From Clostridiales bacterium (lineage in GTDB: Bacteria; Bacillota; Clostridia; Christensenellales; Aristaeellaceae), in assembly GCA_029012285.1 (NCBI GenBank), contig JAQXLU010000092.1, positions 1 to 32,487 on the forward strand: a stretch of DNA of 32,487 nt, in the 5' to 3' direction. Position numbers and translations under genes: made by a program. Positions 16,237 to 24,168 of this stretch are shown piece after piece (the stretch's first letter is position 1; every line of letters begins with the position of its first letter). Under the pieces are notes generated by a model. It was not told the DNA's origin, ran no database searches, and was given only the letters and a program-made list of their open reading frames with translations.

Positions 16237-19200
16237 GTGAGCGTCAAACGGCTGATTTGCTTGGTATCCGCGTGGGTCATGGCCATGCTGCTGCATTCGG
16301 GAGCGTCCGCATCCGTGGAGAATGTGGTGGTCGTCAGCGCGCCGCTGCGCCGTGCAGCTGAGGTGCAGGACGGTATGGTGCGTGTATGGCTGGAATCCAT
16401 CGGAGACGTCAGCCAGCTGGATGTGACCGTCAGGGGCAGCTATTCCGTCAATGGCAACACGGCGATCAGCCTGAATGACGATCAGACGGTGAGCATCGGT
16501 TTCAACAAGGCGACGGGTGAAATCGCCCTGACCATGAATGGCGTGACCTATGCCGTGGGCAGCGAAATGCGCTTGCGCCGCCATCAGGCAAACGGGGAGA
16601 GTGCCTTGTCCATCGCCCAGGCATCCCGGCCGAGCAACCTCTATCCTGGTGATTTGCAGCTGCTGGCGGTGAAGAAGTCAGACGGCACCTACCGGCTTTA
16701 CCCCATCATGCACGTCTATTTGGAATACTATTTGCAGGGCGTGGTACCCTACGAGATGAGCTCCTCCAACCCGATGGAGGCCCTTAAGGCCCAGGCGGTG
16801 GCGGCCCGCACCTATACCATGCGTGCCATGAATGCCCGCGCGTCCTACAACTACGACGTGCGTGACACGGCTGCGGATCAGGTGTACAAGGGGTATACGG
16901 GCACGGTCAACAACGCCAGTCGCGCGGTGGATGAAACCAAGGGTATCGTCGCCATGAATGACGGTACGCTGACGGGTACATACTACACAGCTTCCAACGG
17001 CGGGCAGACCGAATCCGTCAAGAATGCTTGGGGGAGCAGCGGCTATACCTACCTCAAAGTGAAGGAAGACCCCTTCGACGCGCTCAACACCGCCAGTACC
17101 CGCAGGAAGCTGCTGGTTTACAGCGATTTTGACCATCCCACCCAGAATGCGACCCTGTCCTCGATCCTCTCGGAGAAGGCCAAGGCCCAGCTTGGCCAGG
17201 ATGCGGTGATTCAGACCATCCACAGCATCACGCCCCACACGCCCAAGTACGCCGCGCCCAGCCGGCTCTACACCAAGCTGGATTTCGAGGTGACAGCGCT
17301 TTCCGGCGGCGCGCAGACGCGAACGGTGCTGTCCTTCGACATCTTTGCCGATCTGGAAACGCAGCTCTCCATGAGCATCAACGGCGGGCAGAATGAGCTT
17401 TGGTCGGTGGAGAAGAAGGATGAGGGCTTTCAGCTCGTTGCCGGCCGCTGGGGGCATGGCATCGGCATGAGCCAGCGCGGCGCGCAGCAGATGGCCAAAA
17501 TGGGCTATACCTACGATCAAATCCTCGGTTTCTACTACGAGGGCTGCGAGCGGGTACAGTATACCTTCACCCACAGCATTCTCCCTGCGGGGGGCAGCAA
17601 TCCCGTTATCAGCACGGAAGCCCCAGCTGACATCACCCCGGCGGATCAGGATCAGGCAACGGTGTCCTTGCCTGGCGTGAACGATACGGCGGCTCTGCGT
17701 TACACCGCCAGTGAAAGCGGCAAGGTGCTGACGGGTCTGCCCAATGGCGCGGCGGTGACCATGCTGAAAAAGGGGACGGACTGGTGTCTGGTGCGATATG
17801 GCGAAATCAACGGATACCTGCCCACCTCGATGCTGCTGTTCACAGGTGTGCCCTCCGGCACAGACGCCGACACGGCCACACAGATCATGGTTTGGGGCGT
17901 GGTGAGCGGCACCAATTCGCTGAATTTCCGCAGCGGCCCCGGTTATACCTATGAGATCCTGACTGAGCTGCCCCAAGGCACTGTGCTGTGTATCCTGGAC
18001 ACCCTGGAGCAGTGGGTCAAGGTGCAATTTGGCAGCCGTGTCGGCTATGTGTCGCCTGAATACCTGACGATTCACAACGCCTATCCCGCACAGACGAGTG
18101 CAAGCAACTCTGCCATGGTATCCCTTGAAAGCAACGTGGATACCGTGCCGCTGCTGGCCAGCCCGTCTACGAACGCGACGGTGCTCATGCAGCTTCACCA
18201 TGGCGATCAGGTGACCGTGCTGAACAATGACGGCTCCTGGTGCCGCGTGAAGGTCGCCGGGCTGGAGGGCTATCTGCCCAGTCGGAAGCTGGACTTTTCT
18301 GCCAAGGGCACCGAGCCCACCACACCACCAGGTAGCCAGGGCATGACTGCCATCGTCAACAGCGATGCGTCCACCCTGAACCTCCGCGAGGGCCCGTCCA
18401 CCCAGGACAAGGTCATTGTGCAAATTCCCAAGGGAACAACCATCACCGTCACGGCCTTTGGTGAAACCTGGTGCGCTGTCCGCTGGGGGGATTACAGTGG
18501 CTATGTCATGACGAAGTACCTCAAGTTTAGCCAGGAAACGACATCGCCGAGTCCCTCCGCATCGCCCAGTGCCTCACCGAGCCCCTCCATTGCGCCTCAG
18601 GAGCTGACCGCCTGGGTGATGCGCACGGTTCATTATGTCAATTTGCGCGAAACTGCCAGCACTGAGGGCAAGATCATCACGCAAATCCCTGCTGGCGATG
18701 AGGTGACCGTGCTGGAAAAGGGCGGCACCTTCACCCGCGTGCGCCACGGCGTGGGCACGGGCTATGTGCTGTCCAAGCACCTGACCTACACCGAGCCGCC
18801 GGAGAGCATCGGCATTCTGTACATCAACACCATCACCGACCCGTTGGCCCTGCGCGATCAGCCCAGCACGACGGGCAGTAAGGTGCTGACCTACGTTCCC
18901 CGGGGCGAAAAGGTGCTGCTGATCAAGGAGCTGGACGGCTGGTGCCAGGTGCAGTATGGCGATTACATCGGCTATTGCGCCTCCGCCTATCTCAGCCGTA
19001 AGCGCCCCAACGAATACGAGGCGGATGATACCCCCATCTACGATCCCTCCCTGGTTGGCGCGGAAGGCTGGACCGCCGTGGTGCACACGGAAGGTCTGGA
19101 GCTGACCCTGCGCAAGTGGTGCTCCAGCGACGCGCCAGAGGTGGTGACCGTTCCCGACAAGAGCGCCGTCAAGCTGATTGCCCGTGGCGAAATTTGGTGC

Positions 19201-19275
19201 AAAATCACCTTTGAAGGGAAGGACGGCTATTGTTTGACCGAGAAACTGATCCTGCAAGCGCCGACCGGGGAATAA
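16237..19275 (+). CDS. SpoIID/LytB-domain protein with seven C-terminal SH3b repeats
   Basis: A 1012-aa exported protein. The GTG at 16237 is fixed by GGGAGG seven bases upstream and gives a signal peptide (VSVKRLICLVSAWVMAMLLHSGASA). A SpoIID domain covers about residues 150-450: LEYYLQGVVPYEMSSSNPMEALKAQAVAARTYT with the catalytic Glu at about 173, YYTASNGGQTESVKNAWG, and GRWGHGIGMSQRGAQQMA. SpoIID is a lytic transglycosylase acting on peptide-stripped glycan. Residues from about 480 to the end hold seven bacterial SH3 repeats of about 60 aa (typical LNLREGPST...WCAVRWGDYSGYV), with a Ser/Pro linker SPSPSASPSASPSPS between the fourth and fifth. Normal SpoIID is about 340 aa, so this is a cell-wall-binding multi-domain version. 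It could serve spore engulfment or vegetative wall turnover. Confidence 0.92.
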   Translation: MSVKRLICLVSAWVMAMLLHSGASASVENVVVVSAPLRRAAEVQDGMVRVWLESIGDVSQLDVTVRGSYSVNGNTAISLNDDQTVSIGFNKATGEIALTMNGVTYAVGSEMRLRRHQANGESALSIAQASRPSNLYPGDLQLLAVKKSDGTYRLYPIMHVYLEYYLQGVVPYEMSSSNPMEALKAQAVAARTYTMRAMNARASYNYDVRDTAADQVYKGYTGTVNNASRAVDETKGIVAMNDGTLTGTYYTASNGGQTESVKNAWGSSGYTYLKVKEDPFDALNTASTRRKLLVYSDFDHPTQNATLSSILSEKAKAQLGQDAVIQTIHSITPHTPKYAAPSRLYTKLDFEVTALSGGAQTRTVLSFDIFADLETQLSMSINGGQNELWSVEKKDEGFQLVAGRWGHGIGMSQRGAQQMAKMGYTYDQILGFYYEGCERVQYTFTHSILPAGGSNPVISTEAPADITPADQDQATVSLPGVNDTAALRYTASESGKVLTGLPNGAAVTMLKKGTDWCLVRYGEINGYLPTSMLLFTGVPSGTDADTATQIMVWGVVSGTNSLNFRSGPGYTYEILTELPQGTVLCILDTLEQWVKVQFGSRVGYVSPEYLTIHNAYPAQTSASNSAMVSLESNVDTVPLLASPSTNATVLMQLHHGDQVTVLNNDGSWCRVKVAGLEGYLPSRKLDFSAKGTEPTTPPGSQGMTAIVNSDASTLNLREGPSTQDKVIVQIPKGTTITVTAFGETWCAVRWGDYSGYVMTKYLKFSQETTSPSPSASPSASPSPSIAPQELTAWVMRTVHYVNLRETASTEGKIITQIPAGDEVTVLEKGGTFTRVRHGVGTGYVLSKHLTYTEPPESIGILYINTITDPLALRDQPSTTGSKVLTYVPRGEKVLLIKELDGWCQVQYGDYIGYCASAYLSRKRPNEYEADDTPIYDPSLVGAEGWTAVVHTEGLELTLRKWCSSDAPEVVTVPDKSAVKLIARGEIWCKITFEGKDGYCLTEKLILQAPTGE

Positions 19276-20006
19276 TCCACGCGGATGAGCGCGTGGACGA
19301 CCTCCAGCTGGCTGGATTGCGCATCATTCAGAAGGAAACTGGCTTCCGCTTCGGCATGGACGCGGTGCTATTGGCGGACTTTGCCCGGGTGGAGGCGCGG
19401 GACCGCGTGGCTGACTTCGGCACAGGGACGGGCATTCTGCCGCTGCTCCTGGCTGGTCGCGGCTTGGGCGCGCACTTTGACGCATTCGAGATACAACTTG
19501 ACATGGCTGACATGGCCAAGCGCTCCGTGGCGCTCAATGGCCTTATGGAGCGCATCACCGTCCATCATCTGCCGGTAGAGGAAGCAGACAGCGTATGCCC
19601 GCCAGGCACGCTGGACGCCATCGTCTGCAATCCGCCCTACGGTGTTCCGGGCACGACGCTGCTCAATCCGGCACAAACGCTGTCAACGGCCCGCCATCAA
19701 ACGGCGGCGGGGCTGACGGCGTGGTTTCGCATGGCGTACCGGCTGCTGCGGGGCAAGGGGCGGTTTCACATGATCTACCCCGCGCCGCGCATGCTGGAGG
19801 CCATGACGGCCCTGTCCGCCGCGCATTTGGAGCCCAAGCGCTTCCGGTTGATTTACCCCAGTGCAAGCAAGGCTGCCAACCTCGTCCTGATCGAGGGCAT
19901 GAAGGACGCCAAGCCCATGCTTCACCCGGAGCCGCCGCTGATCGTCTACGAGCAGGACGGACGCATGACAGCGGAGCTCAAGCGCATCTACCACATCATG
20001 GATTGA
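19230..20006 (+). CDS. TrmN6-type tRNA1(Val) (adenine37-N6)-methyltransferase
   Basis: A Rossmann-fold SAM methyltransferase. Family marks are ERVDDLQLAGLRIIQKETGFRFGMDAVLLADFA, the SAM loop VADFGTGTGILPLLLAG, and the N6-adenine catalytic motif NPPYG (about residue 134). TrmN6 methylates A37 of tRNA-Val; clostridial members are annotated this way by similarity. The start is uncertain: the track TTG at 19230 overlaps the SpoIID gene by 46 bases, whereas relatives begin only a few residues before ERxDDL, so a start nearer 19293 (GTG) is possible. The 3' end overlaps the convergent tspO stop by 11 bases. The frame overlap implies co-transcription with the SpoIID gene. Confidence 0.85.
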   Translation: MFDRETDPASADRGIIHADERVDDLQLAGLRIIQKETGFRFGMDAVLLADFARVEARDRVADFGTGTGILPLLLAGRGLGAHFDAFEIQLDMADMAKRSVALNGLMERITVHHLPVEEADSVCPPGTLDAIVCNPPYGVPGTTLLNPAQTLSTARHQTAAGLTAWFRMAYRLLRGKGRFHMIYPAPRMLEAMTALSAAHLEPKRFRLIYPSASKAANLVLIEGMKDAKPMLHPEPPLIVYEQDGRMTAELKRIYHIMD

Positions 20007-20481
20007 ACCTGGCGATGCAGAAATTCAGCACCGCGGCAAAGGTCAGCCAAAGCTGGTAGGGGACGAGCAGCCACCCCGCGATTCGGCTCTCCTGGAAAAA
20101 ACGGTAAAGCATGATGCCCGATAGCATCCACAGGAGCAGCAGCCAAAAGAAGGATAGCCCCAGCGCTTGCTGCACAAAGAACAACACAGGCCAGACCAGG
20201 TTCACCGCCAGCTGGGCGATATAAAGCCCCAGTAGGATGAATCGGTCGCGTCCCTGCGCCCGAAGTACAAACCACATCGCTGTCGCCATGGCGGCGTAAA
20301 GCAGCGTCCACGCAACGGGAAACAACCACCCGGGCGGCGCAAAACTGGGCTTGACAAGCCCCTCATAGAAGGAAGACTCCCGCTGGGTCAGGAAGCCGAC
20401 GACGGCGCCTGCGCCCAGCGTGCCGCCAAGCAGCGCGACGAGCGATTTCCAGGTGTACGGATGGGCCGTGGATTCCGACAT
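19996..20481 (-). CDS. tspO: TspO/MBR family tryptophan-rich sensory protein
   Basis: A 161-aa membrane protein with five hydrophobic helices, the family standard. The ATG at 20481 is chosen from GAGGTG six bases upstream. Recognisable parts are YEGLVKPSFAPPGWLFPVAWTLLYAAMATAMW (helix 1-2 region with the WxPxxxxPPGW signature), QLAVNLVWPVLFF, and the C-terminal GWLLVPYQLWLTFAAVLNFCI. TspO proteins bind tetrapyrroles and sterol-like ligands, and bacterial members are linked to porphyrin breakdown and stress responses. It is convergent with the trmN6-type gene, their coding ends overlapping by 11 bases with no terminator between. No promoter was confidently identified. Confidence 0.94.
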   Translation of the reverse strand: MSESTAHPYTWKSLVALLGGTLGAGAVVGFLTQRESSFYEGLVKPSFAPPGWLFPVAWTLLYAAMATAMWFVLRAQGRDRFILLGLYIAQLAVNLVWPVLFFVQQALGLSFFWLLLLWMLSGIMLYRFFQESRIAGWLLVPYQLWLTFAAVLNFCIARFNP

Positions 20482-20533
20482 GTGCATCACCTCACTGACA
20501 GGGTACGCGGCAGTGCAACGTTTGATACCCGGT

Positions 20534-20561
20534 AAAAGCTGCTGAATACAGCGGCTTTTTT
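20534..20561. terminator. Orphan terminator-like hairpin between divergent tspO and flavoprotein genes
   Basis: AAAGCTGCTG-AATA-CAGCGGCTTT followed by TTTTTT on the plus strand. No plus-strand gene ends here. On the minus strand it would be a leader hairpin of tspO followed by TTTTACC. It may be an attenuator or block transcription from upstream. Confidence 0.55.
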
Positions 20562-20571
20562 GCTTGGGACA

Positions 20572-20600
20572 TTGCGAAAACGACGCAAAGCAGCTATAAT
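20572..20600 (+). promoter_or_regulatory. Sigma-A promoter of the flavoprotein gene
   Basis: TTGCGA, 17-base spacer, then TATAAT in the context GCTATAAT; 30 bases before the start codon. Confidence 0.7.
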
Positions 20601-20629
20601 GGTGGTAATGAAACCATGGAGGGCAGCAC

Positions 20630-21847
20630 ATGGGCACGGTATTGGTGATCGGCGGCGGTGCGGCAGGGCTTGCAGCTGCGATTGCGGCGGCGGAATGTGG
20701 CGATCAGGTGACGATCCTGGAGCACATGGATCGGGTCGGCAAGAAGCTCCTTGCCACCGGCAATGGGCGCTGCAACCTGATGAACACCGGCGCGCGGTGT
20801 TACCCCGGCGGAACAGATCTGGCCGACGCGGTGCTTGACCGCTGCGGCGTGGCGGAGCAAACCCGCTTCTGGCAACATATCGGCTTGCGGCTGCGCCAGG
20901 AGGATGGCGGCCGGGTGTACCCCGTCAGCGCCATGGCCTCCACGGTGCTGGATGCGCTGCGCTTTGCGGCGGACGCGCTGGGCGTCCAAACCATCACGGG
21001 CGCGAATGTGACAGGCATTTTCAAGGCGCGTCTGGGTTGGACGGTCATGGCAGGGGAGCACAAGTGGAAGGCCGAGCGAGTCATCGTGGCGGGCGGCGGC
21101 TGCGCCCAACCCAAGCTGGGCAGCGATGGCAGCGCGTGGCCGCTCCTGACAGGCCTGGGGCATCATCTGACGCTACCCAAGCCCGCATTGACACAGATCA
21201 TTACCGACACCGCTGCCATCAAGGGGCTGAGCGGCATTCGGGTGCGCACCCAGGTGCGCATCACCTCCGGCACACAGGAAAAACACGCCGAAGAGGGCGA
21301 GCTGCTCTTCGCGGATTATGGCGTGAGCGGCGTGTGCGTCATGCAGTGCGCCCGGTATGCCGCGCCGGGGGATCTGCTGCACATCGACCTTGTGCGTGCC
21401 CTCGGCTTTGACAACGCGGAATCATTCCGTCAGGAATTGCAGTGCCGCCGCGATACCTGGCGGGATCGCAGGCAGTCCGAGCTGCTGACCGGGTTGTGCG
21501 TGCCGAAGCTGGCCCTGGCGCTGATGCAAGCTGCGGGGCTGGAAGGCTGGCAGCGATCCACCTGCGGTCAGCTGAGCGGTAAACAGCTCGATCATCTGAC
21601 GCAATCGGCAGCGGATTTCACGCTTACCATCCGCGGGGTGAAGGGCTTTGACAGCGCCCAGGTTACAGCGGGCGGCATCTGCACCGATGAGTTCAACCCG
21701 ATGACGATGGCCTCCATCCTGGCGCCGGGCGTCCACGCAGCGGGTGAGGTGCTGGACGTGGACGGCGACTGCGGCGGCTTCAACCTGATGTTCGCCTTTG
21801 GCAGCGGCATCCTGGCCGGGCTGAACGGACGCGACTTCCCTTGGTGA
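20630..21847 (+). CDS. HI0933/BaiN-family NAD(P)/FAD-dependent oxidoreductase
   Basis: A 405-aa flavoprotein. It begins with the Rossmann FAD loop VLVIGGGAAGLAAAIAAAECG (residues 4-24). The family signature GKKLLATGNGRCNLMNTG follows at about 42-60, with RVIVAGGGCAQPKLGSDGSAW at about 143 and the C-terminal FAD contact GDCGGFNLMFAFGSGILAG. These proteins (HI0933, YhiN, BaiN) are common in gut Clostridia; BaiN was implicated in bile-acid reduction but most members have no proven substrate, so function is left open. The start has a strong GGAGGG site. It is a single gene with its own promoter and a separate promoter downstream for the transporter. Length matches the family. Confidence 0.92.
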   Translation: MGTVLVIGGGAAGLAAAIAAAECGDQVTILEHMDRVGKKLLATGNGRCNLMNTGARCYPGGTDLADAVLDRCGVAEQTRFWQHIGLRLRQEDGGRVYPVSAMASTVLDALRFAADALGVQTITGANVTGIFKARLGWTVMAGEHKWKAERVIVAGGGCAQPKLGSDGSAWPLLTGLGHHLTLPKPALTQIITDTAAIKGLSGIRVRTQVRITSGTQEKHAEEGELLFADYGVSGVCVMQCARYAAPGDLLHIDLVRALGFDNAESFRQELQCRRDTWRDRRQSELLTGLCVPKLALALMQAAGLEGWQRSTCGQLSGKQLDHLTQSAADFTLTIRGVKGFDSAQVTAGGICTDEFNPMTMASILAPGVHAAGEVLDVDGDCGGFNLMFAFGSGILAGLNGRDFPW

Positions 21848-21868
21848 GGGTAGAACGGCATTTTGCAT

Positions 21869-21897
21869 TTGCATTTTGCGCAGAAAGCTGATATACT
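21869..21897 (+). promoter_or_regulatory. Promoter upstream of the CNNM transporter
   Basis: TTGCAT, 17-base spacer, TATACT. A second TTGCAT is directly repeated 6 bases upstream. The transcript would have a leader of about 120 bases. Confidence 0.6.
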
Positions 21898-21937
21898 ATT
21901 TGCTGTGTTTTGTATTTGCGAAAGGAGTGACGGCGTC

Positions 21938-22021
21938 GTGGATCAACCTCCCTGTAGTCCTGTGCCTGCGAAGGCCGTTATGCGACTTTCGTGGGCTTTG
22001 ACGAATGAAAGGACTGCTTGA
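21938..22021 (+). CDS. Possible 27-aa leader peptide upstream of the CNNM transporter
   Basis: A GTG at 21938 opens VDQPPCSPVPAKAVMRLSWALTNERTA and stops at TGA (22019-22021), seven bases before the transporter ATG. An AAAGGAG lies 12 bases upstream, longer than ideal. The region also contains a small GCCT-GCGA-AGGC hairpin. It could be a regulatory leader peptide or just a chance ORF; there is no family evidence. Confidence 0.25.
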   Translation: MDQPPCSPVPAKAVMRLSWALTNERTA

Positions 22022-22027
22022 TCTTCC

Positions 22028-23311
22028 ATGACCCCTGATTTATGGATCATGATCGCCATACTGCTTGTCTGTGTGGCGCTCTCTGCATTTTTCTCGGCCT
22101 CGGAAACCTCCTTTACATCGGTTAACCGGGTGAAGCTCAAAACCATGCTCCAAAACGGGCAGAAACGCGCTAAGGTCACCCTGGAGCTGGTCGAGGACTA
22201 TGACCGCCTGATCACCACCATCCTGATTGGCAACAACATCGTGAACATCGCCGCGTCCTCCTTGGCCACGAGCCTGTTCCTGGTGCTGCTGCACAATCAG
22301 GCCAATCTGGCGACGACTGCCTCCACGGTGGTGATGACCATCATCATTCTGATCTTCGGCGAGGTATGCCCTAAAGCAATCGCCAAGGAAGCGCCCGAAA
22401 AGCTGGCCATGACCATCGCGCCGGTGCTGAAGGCACTTTGCACGGTGTTCGCGCCGATTGCTAAAGTTTTTTCCGCGTTGAAAAAATTGTTCACCAGGAT
22501 CTTCAAGACGGAGGAGGACGAATCCTTCATCGAGGAGGAGCTGATGACCATGGTGGACGAGGCGGAAAGCGAGGGCGACATGGAGCACCACGAGGGTGAG
22601 CTGATCCGCTCTGCCATTGAGTTCAATGATGATCGCGACGTGCTGTCCGTGCTGACTCCCCGGGTGGATGTCACCTCCATCGAGGACACCGCCACCATGG
22701 AGGACGCCGCAGCGCTGTTCCGCACCAGCGGGTATTCCCGCGTCCCAGTGTTCCATGAGGATATGGACCATATCGTCGGCATCCTGAACGAGAAGGATTT
22801 CTACCTGATGAGGCATCAGGGCTGCACCGACATCCGCCAGATCATGAAACCTCCGGTCTATGCGCCGACCACCCTGAAGCTATCTAAGCTCCTCAAGCTG
22901 TTCCAGGCGCAGAAAACCCACCTCATCATCGTGCTGGACGAATTCGGCGGCACGGAGGGCATCGTCACCATGGAGGACGTGCTGGAGGAGCTGGTGGGCG
23001 AAATCTATGACGAGCATGACGATGTGGAGACCGACACCGTGACCCTTGATGATGGCTCCTGGCTGGTGGATGGCGGCATGCAGCTGTCCGAGCTACTGGA
23101 AGCCCTCGGCGTGGAGGACATCTACAACGCTGAGACTGTTGGCGGCTTTGCGGCGGAGGTGCTGGGGATCATTCCCTTCGTCGGCGCCGCCTTTGAAACG
23201 GATGAGCTCCGCGGCCTGGTCACGCAGATGGACAAACGCCGCGTCACCCAGCTGCGCGTGTGGCGAAAGGAAACGCCCGGCGCGGCCGAAAACGCTGCTG
23301 TAAGCGGCTGA
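22028..23311 (+). CDS. CNNM/CBS/CorC-HlyC family transporter (hemolysin-C-like, Mg2+ efflux type)
   Basis: A 427-aa membrane protein. Residues 1 to about 180 are a CNNM (DUF21) domain with three to four helices: SAFFSASETSFTSVNRVKLK, ITTILIGNNIVNIAASSLAT, and IFGEVCPKAIAKEAPEK. Residues from about 190 form a pair of CBS domains (LTPRVDVTSIEDTATMEDAAALFRTSGYSRVPVFHE, then DEFGGTEGIVTMEDVLEELVGEIYDEHD). The C-terminus (about 335-415) is the CorC/HlyC domain. Such proteins are linked to magnesium or cobalt homeostasis and efflux; the name hemolysin is historical. The AAAGGA site is about 13 bases upstream, unusually far, which is consistent with regulation through the leader. It is followed by two small membrane proteins in probable operon. 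Confidence 0.93.
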   Translation: MTPDLWIMIAILLVCVALSAFFSASETSFTSVNRVKLKTMLQNGQKRAKVTLELVEDYDRLITTILIGNNIVNIAASSLATSLFLVLLHNQANLATTASTVVMTIIILIFGEVCPKAIAKEAPEKLAMTIAPVLKALCTVFAPIAKVFSALKKLFTRIFKTEEDESFIEEELMTMVDEAESEGDMEHHEGELIRSAIEFNDDRDVLSVLTPRVDVTSIEDTATMEDAAALFRTSGYSRVPVFHEDMDHIVGILNEKDFYLMRHQGCTDIRQIMKPPVYAPTTLKLSKLLKLFQAQKTHLIIVLDEFGGTEGIVTMEDVLEELVGEIYDEHDDVETDTVTLDDGSWLVDGGMQLSELLEALGVEDIYNAETVGGFAAEVLGIIPFVGAAFETDELRGLVTQMDKRRVTQLRVWRKETPGAAENAAVSG

Positions 23312-23339
23312 TCCCAAAATTGAACTGGAGGCAAACCCC

Positions 23340-23603
23340 ATGGCAAAAGTATCTACCAAGCCCAATAAGAAAGAAGAACAAAAGAAGCTGGCCGTCCGCA
23401 TCGTCTGCCTGGTGCTGGTGGTGGCCCTGGCGGTGACGTCTCTGCTGGCGATGTTCCCGTATCTCTTTCAGCGCAACGACGATGGCTATTCCGTGGAAGA
23501 GCTGCTTGCAGCAGGCGTGATCTACCTGGGCGAGGACGGCAACTACTACTTTACCGACGAATACCTCCATGCCATTGAGGACACGGAGCATGACCACGAA
23601 TAA
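23340..23603 (+). CDS. Small single-pass membrane protein (87 aa)
   Basis: The ATG has a GGAGG site. A Lys-rich cytoplasmic N-terminus (KPNKKEEQKK) is followed by one hydrophobic helix (about residues 18-40, VRIVCLVLVVALAVTSLLAMF) and an acidic extracytoplasmic part ending EDTEHDHE. No family recognised. Such short proteins after CNNM transporters are often annotated only as hypothetical. Start and frame are convincing, and it is 28 bases downstream of the transporter with no terminator between. Confidence 0.7.
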   Translation: MAKVSTKPNKKEEQKKLAVRIVCLVLVVALAVTSLLAMFPYLFQRNDDGYSVEELLAAGVIYLGEDGNYYFTDEYLHAIEDTEHDHE

Positions 23604-23633
23604 CGCCGGGCGATCAAAAGAGGAGGATTCACC

Positions 23634-23885
23634 GTGAAAAGGGCGAAGCATAATAACGCTGTGCACCGGGGCATATCCCTTGGCACCATCGTGATGGTGG
23701 CGGTCACGGTCACGGTGGTGGGCATGACTGCGGTTATTCTGCCTCGTCTGCTGGGCAAGGCGGATTTCCGCATCCATGTCAGCGGGATGCTCGCCGCGCT
23801 CCACCTGGATGAAACGCTGCCGGCACTCTCCCTGAGCGAAATCCCAATCAGCGAGCCCACCCCCACGGCTGAGCCGGTTAACTGA
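23634..23885 (+). CDS. Small single-pass membrane protein with Pro/Thr-rich tail (83 aa)
   Basis: GTG start with a strong GAGGAGG site. Basic N-terminus (KRAKHNNAVHR), one helix (about residues 15-39, SLGTIVMVAVTVTVVGMTAVILP) and an extracytoplasmic tail ending PTPTAEPVN. No family recognised. It is 30 bases after the previous small protein and before a good terminator, so it is the last gene of the transporter unit. The two small proteins share the same layout (basic tail, one helix, short outside segment). Confidence 0.65.
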   Translation: MKRAKHNNAVHRGISLGTIVMVAVTVTVVGMTAVILPRLLGKADFRIHVSGMLAALHLDETLPALSLSEIPISEPTPTAEPVN

Positions 23886-23891
23886 ATCCAG

Positions 23892-23917
23892 CTGCCGGAA
23901 ATGCTCCGGCAGTTTTT
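23892..23917 (+). terminator. Terminator of the transporter/small-protein operon
   Basis: CTGCCGGA / TCCGGCAG perfect 8-bp stem, 5-base loop, TTTTT. Confidence 0.9.
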
Positions 23918-23946
23918 GCATGCGGGTAAGCATTTCCCGCAGGGGC

Positions 23947-23975
23947 TTGCCAGATGCGTCATGGACGTGTACAAT
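23947..23975 (+). promoter_or_regulatory. Sigma-A promoter of the 56-aa ORF and TIM-barrel gene
   Basis: TTGCCA, 17-base spacer, TACAAT; 21 bases before the ATG. Confidence 0.62.
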
Positions 23976-23996
23976 ATGATAAAAGAGGTGATGCGA

Positions 23997-24166
23997 TGAA
24001 GCGATTCATTGCGCTGTGCCTGCTGCTGAACAATGGCATCCGCTACGGCCTTGTGCAGTTTGACGAGGTCAGCAGCGTGGCATGGTGGGCAAGCACCTTC
24101 TGCATGAAGGGCCGTGGCGCGACGGTTTACCGTTTGCGGGACGACATCGCCTACCGGGAGGAATGA
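23997..24166 (+). CDS. Small hypothetical protein (56 aa)
   Basis: ATG with a GAGGTG site six bases upstream and a proper promoter. The protein MKRFIALCLLLNNGIRYGLVQFDEVSSVAWWASTFCMKGRGATVYRLRDD... has a mildly hydrophobic start that is too short for a clear signal peptide. No family recognised. Its stop is two bases before the next start, so the two are coupled. The ribosome site of the next gene lies inside its last codons. Confidence 0.55.
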
Positions 24167-24168
24167 CC

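Noticed and set aside
16678-18423. 581-aa minus-strand ORF opposite the SpoIID-SH3b gene
   Set aside because: Shadow of a repetitive high-GC coding region; amino-acid composition (His, Gly, Ala, Arg rich) is typical of antisense reading.
17581-19275. Repeated segments in the SpoIID gene considered as DNA repeats or CRISPR
   Set aside because: They are divergent protein-level SH3b repeats of about 60 codons, not DNA repeats. I saw no CRISPR array in the window.
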